Source: Legionellales bacterium (GTDB taxonomy: Bacteria > Pseudomonadota > Gammaproteobacteria > Legionellales > Legionellaceae). From it: 7,737 nucleotides of DNA. A model generated the notes under the pieces. That model ran no database searches. It had not been told where the DNA came from and was given only the letters and a program-made list of their open reading frames with translations. The position numbers and the translations under genes are program-made. The stretch covers positions 1-7,737 of the forward strand of contig JAGVJT010000038.1 in assembly GCA_020050955.1 (NCBI GenBank), written 5' to 3'. Positions 6,923 to 7,737 of the stretch are shown here, piece by piece; position 1 is the first letter of the stretch, and the number at the start of each line of letters is the position of its first letter.

Positions 6923-7308
6923 AAAGAACACTCTGTTTTAGCTTAAGTTTATTGATAACATCGTTTTCTTTTGCCATTCCACCAGGACAATGGCAATGCA
7001 TTGCCTTTGATGCGAAAGAACGTGATTTCCCTGCAACAGCTACTTCCATGCAAGGTGCAATTAATGCAGCAACCGTTGCTTGTAAACGAAGCTCGTCACA
7101 ACCAGGTACGTGTAAGTCTGCACAATCATTTTGTGAGCAAGGCCCTCTGTCGTTAATCGAAGACCGCTGTCTTGTCACCGATGATAATGGCCATTCCTGG
7201 GATACCACCGGCCAAGATTCATGTAAAAGTGCCATGTCCATGTGTAATCAATGGCAATATTTACATGGTACACCACGCGGTCAATGCTCGGTTAAGCACG
7301 GCGGCTAA
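6919..7308 (+). CDS. Small exported cysteine-rich protein with internal repeat, unknown function
   Basis: The 129-aa product has a clear Sec signal peptide: MKR, a hydrophobic core, then SFA with likely cleavage after A19. The mature part (~110 aa) has eight cysteines (27, 55, 65, 72, 84, 102, 109, 123), an even number consistent with four disulfides in the periplasm or outside the cell. Two similar halves are visible. C27-x3-D31-x5-F37 then A51-x3-C55 resembles C84-x3-D88-x5-W94 then A105-x3-C109. A second match is CKSAQSFCEQ (65-74) against CKSAMSMCNQ (102-111). The C/D/aromatic/Ala/Cys spacing recalls small secreted repeat domains of the DUF4189 kind, but I cannot assign the family. The start overlaps the lptE stop (ATGA), and holA begins five bases after its stop, so it is co-transcribed with them. 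It interrupts the usual direct lptE-holA adjacency. A role in envelope biology is inferred only from export and position. Confidence 0.88.
   Translation: MKRTLCFSLSLLITSFSFAIPPGQWQCIAFDAKERDFPATATSMQGAINAATVACKRSSSQPGTCKSAQSFCEQGPLSLIEDRCLVTDDNGHSWDTTGQDSCKSAMSMCNQWQYLHGTPRGQCSVKHGG
6997..7113 (+). repeat. Protein-level repeat, copy 1 in the cysteine-rich protein (residues 27-65)
   Basis: This is the unit C-x3-D-x5-aromatic followed by A-x3-C and a further cysteine ten residues on (C27, D31, F37, A51, C55, C65). It matches copy 2 in the spacing of its key residues more than in overall identity. Confidence 0.45.
7168..7287 (+). repeat. Protein-level repeat, copy 2 in the cysteine-rich protein (residues 84-123)
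   Basis: Second unit with C84, D88, W94, A105, C109 and C123. It also contains an extra cysteine, C102, that creates the CKSAxSxCxQ motif shared with residues 65-74. The two overlapping ways of aligning the halves suggest that the duplication was followed by rearrangement, or that the short motif arose twice. Confidence 0.45.
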
Positions 7309-7313
7309 ATAGC

Positions 7314-7737
7314 ATGCTGATTAAACACACAGCTCTTACTGGTTATTTAAAAAAACCACTAGCAGGTATCTGTGTTCTCATTGGCGTTGATCATTATTTA
7401 TTGGATGAATCAACACAGCTTATTAAAAAAGCGTGGAAAACACAGCAAGGTGATGTAGAAGAAAAGCGTTTTACTATCCATCAAACCAGTGATTGGTCAT
7501 CACTAATTGATGAGACAAATAGTTATTCATTGTTTCATGACGCATCCCTTCTTGATGTCGCCTGGGATAAAAAAACTATTGATGCCGCTGGAAAAAATGC
7601 ACTGCAACGCTATCTAAACGCCATTAATCCACGTTGCCTTCTATTAATTCGTGCACCACTTATCACACAAAAACAAATTCAATGGCTAACTAATGCTGAA
7701 CACGCAACCATAGTTCTTGTTACATCACTCACCAGTG
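7314..7737 (+). CDS. holA: HolA: DNA polymerase III delta subunit, N-terminal part (3' end outside window)
   Basis: HolA is the clamp-loader subunit that binds and opens the beta sliding clamp during replication. The visible 141 residues start at ATG 7314 and stay open to the window edge, ending within a codon. The N-terminal AAA+-like domain is recognisable: GICVLIGVDHYLLDES (18-33) corresponds to the family's LLGNDPLLLQES segment. SDWSSLIDETNSYSLFHDAS (59-78) contains the conserved SLF of the beta-clamp-binding region, and CLLLIRAP (108-115) is the core strand. The start is five bases after the preceding stop, with no gap for a promoter, so it belongs to the leuS-lptE operon. The position directly after the lptE region is the normal gammaproteobacterial order and supports the call despite low sequence conservation. 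Confidence 0.92.
   Translation, partial: MLIKHTALTGYLKKPLAGICVLIGVDHYLLDESTQLIKKAWKTQQGDVEEKRFTIHQTSDWSSLIDETNSYSLFHDASLLDVAWDKKTIDAAGKNALQRYLNAINPRCLLLIRAPLITQKQIQWLTNAEHATIVLVTSLTS

Noticed and set aside
6768..7241. A 157-codon open frame on the minus strand
   Set aside because: It lies antisense across the end of lptE and most of the cysteine-rich gene, both of which have convincing signal sequences and coupled starts. Its product shows no recognisable domain and has scattered cysteines from reversed codons.
1..7737. CRISPR array, insertion sequence, phage genes or a toxin-antitoxin pair
   Set aside because: No regularly spaced direct repeats, transposase motifs, terminal inverted repeats with target duplications, or paired small overlapping genes of toxin type were seen.

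Overview
The window looks like a chromosomal housekeeping stretch of an AT-rich gammaproteobacterium. The evidence is the gene set and order: lnt, then leuS-lptE-holA, is the classical gammaproteobacterial neighbourhood, and a bifunctional GlnD with two C-terminal ACT domains is typical of Proteobacteria. The AT-rich codon use, the missing leucine-specific insertion in LeuS and the presence of an unrecognised acidic protein would suit Legionella/Coxiella-type lineages, but that placement is an inference. No phage, transposon, plasmid or CRISPR signature was seen. Every supported gene is on the + strand.

Layout: 1-855 is the 3' end of glnD (PII uridylyltransferase/uridylyl-removing enzyme). 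856-959 is a short gap. 960-2516 is lnt (apolipoprotein N-acyltransferase). A near-consensus sigma70 promoter (2495-2524) overlaps the end of lnt and drives 2559-3737, an unrecognised 392-aa acidic soluble protein built around two diverged ~110-residue repeats. 3738-3884 is a structured intergenic region with two hairpins, a weak promoter with a dyad over its -10, and a minus-strand tRNA-like fragment. 3885-6380 is leuS, followed without any gap by lptE (6380-6922), a small exported cysteine-rich protein (6919-7308) and the 5' part of holA (7314 onward).

How the genes work together: lnt and lptE both serve the outer membrane. Lnt completes lipoprotein maturation, and LptE is itself a lipoprotein that plugs the LPS translocon LptD. 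leuS and holA serve translation and replication and are linked to lptE by operon history rather than shared biochemistry. The two accessory genes (392-aa protein and 129-aa cysteine-rich exported protein) sit inside this otherwise conserved cluster and are the parts worth following up. I found no clear new multi-gene system. The most novel items are these two proteins, each with internal duplication, and the structured leader in front of leuS.
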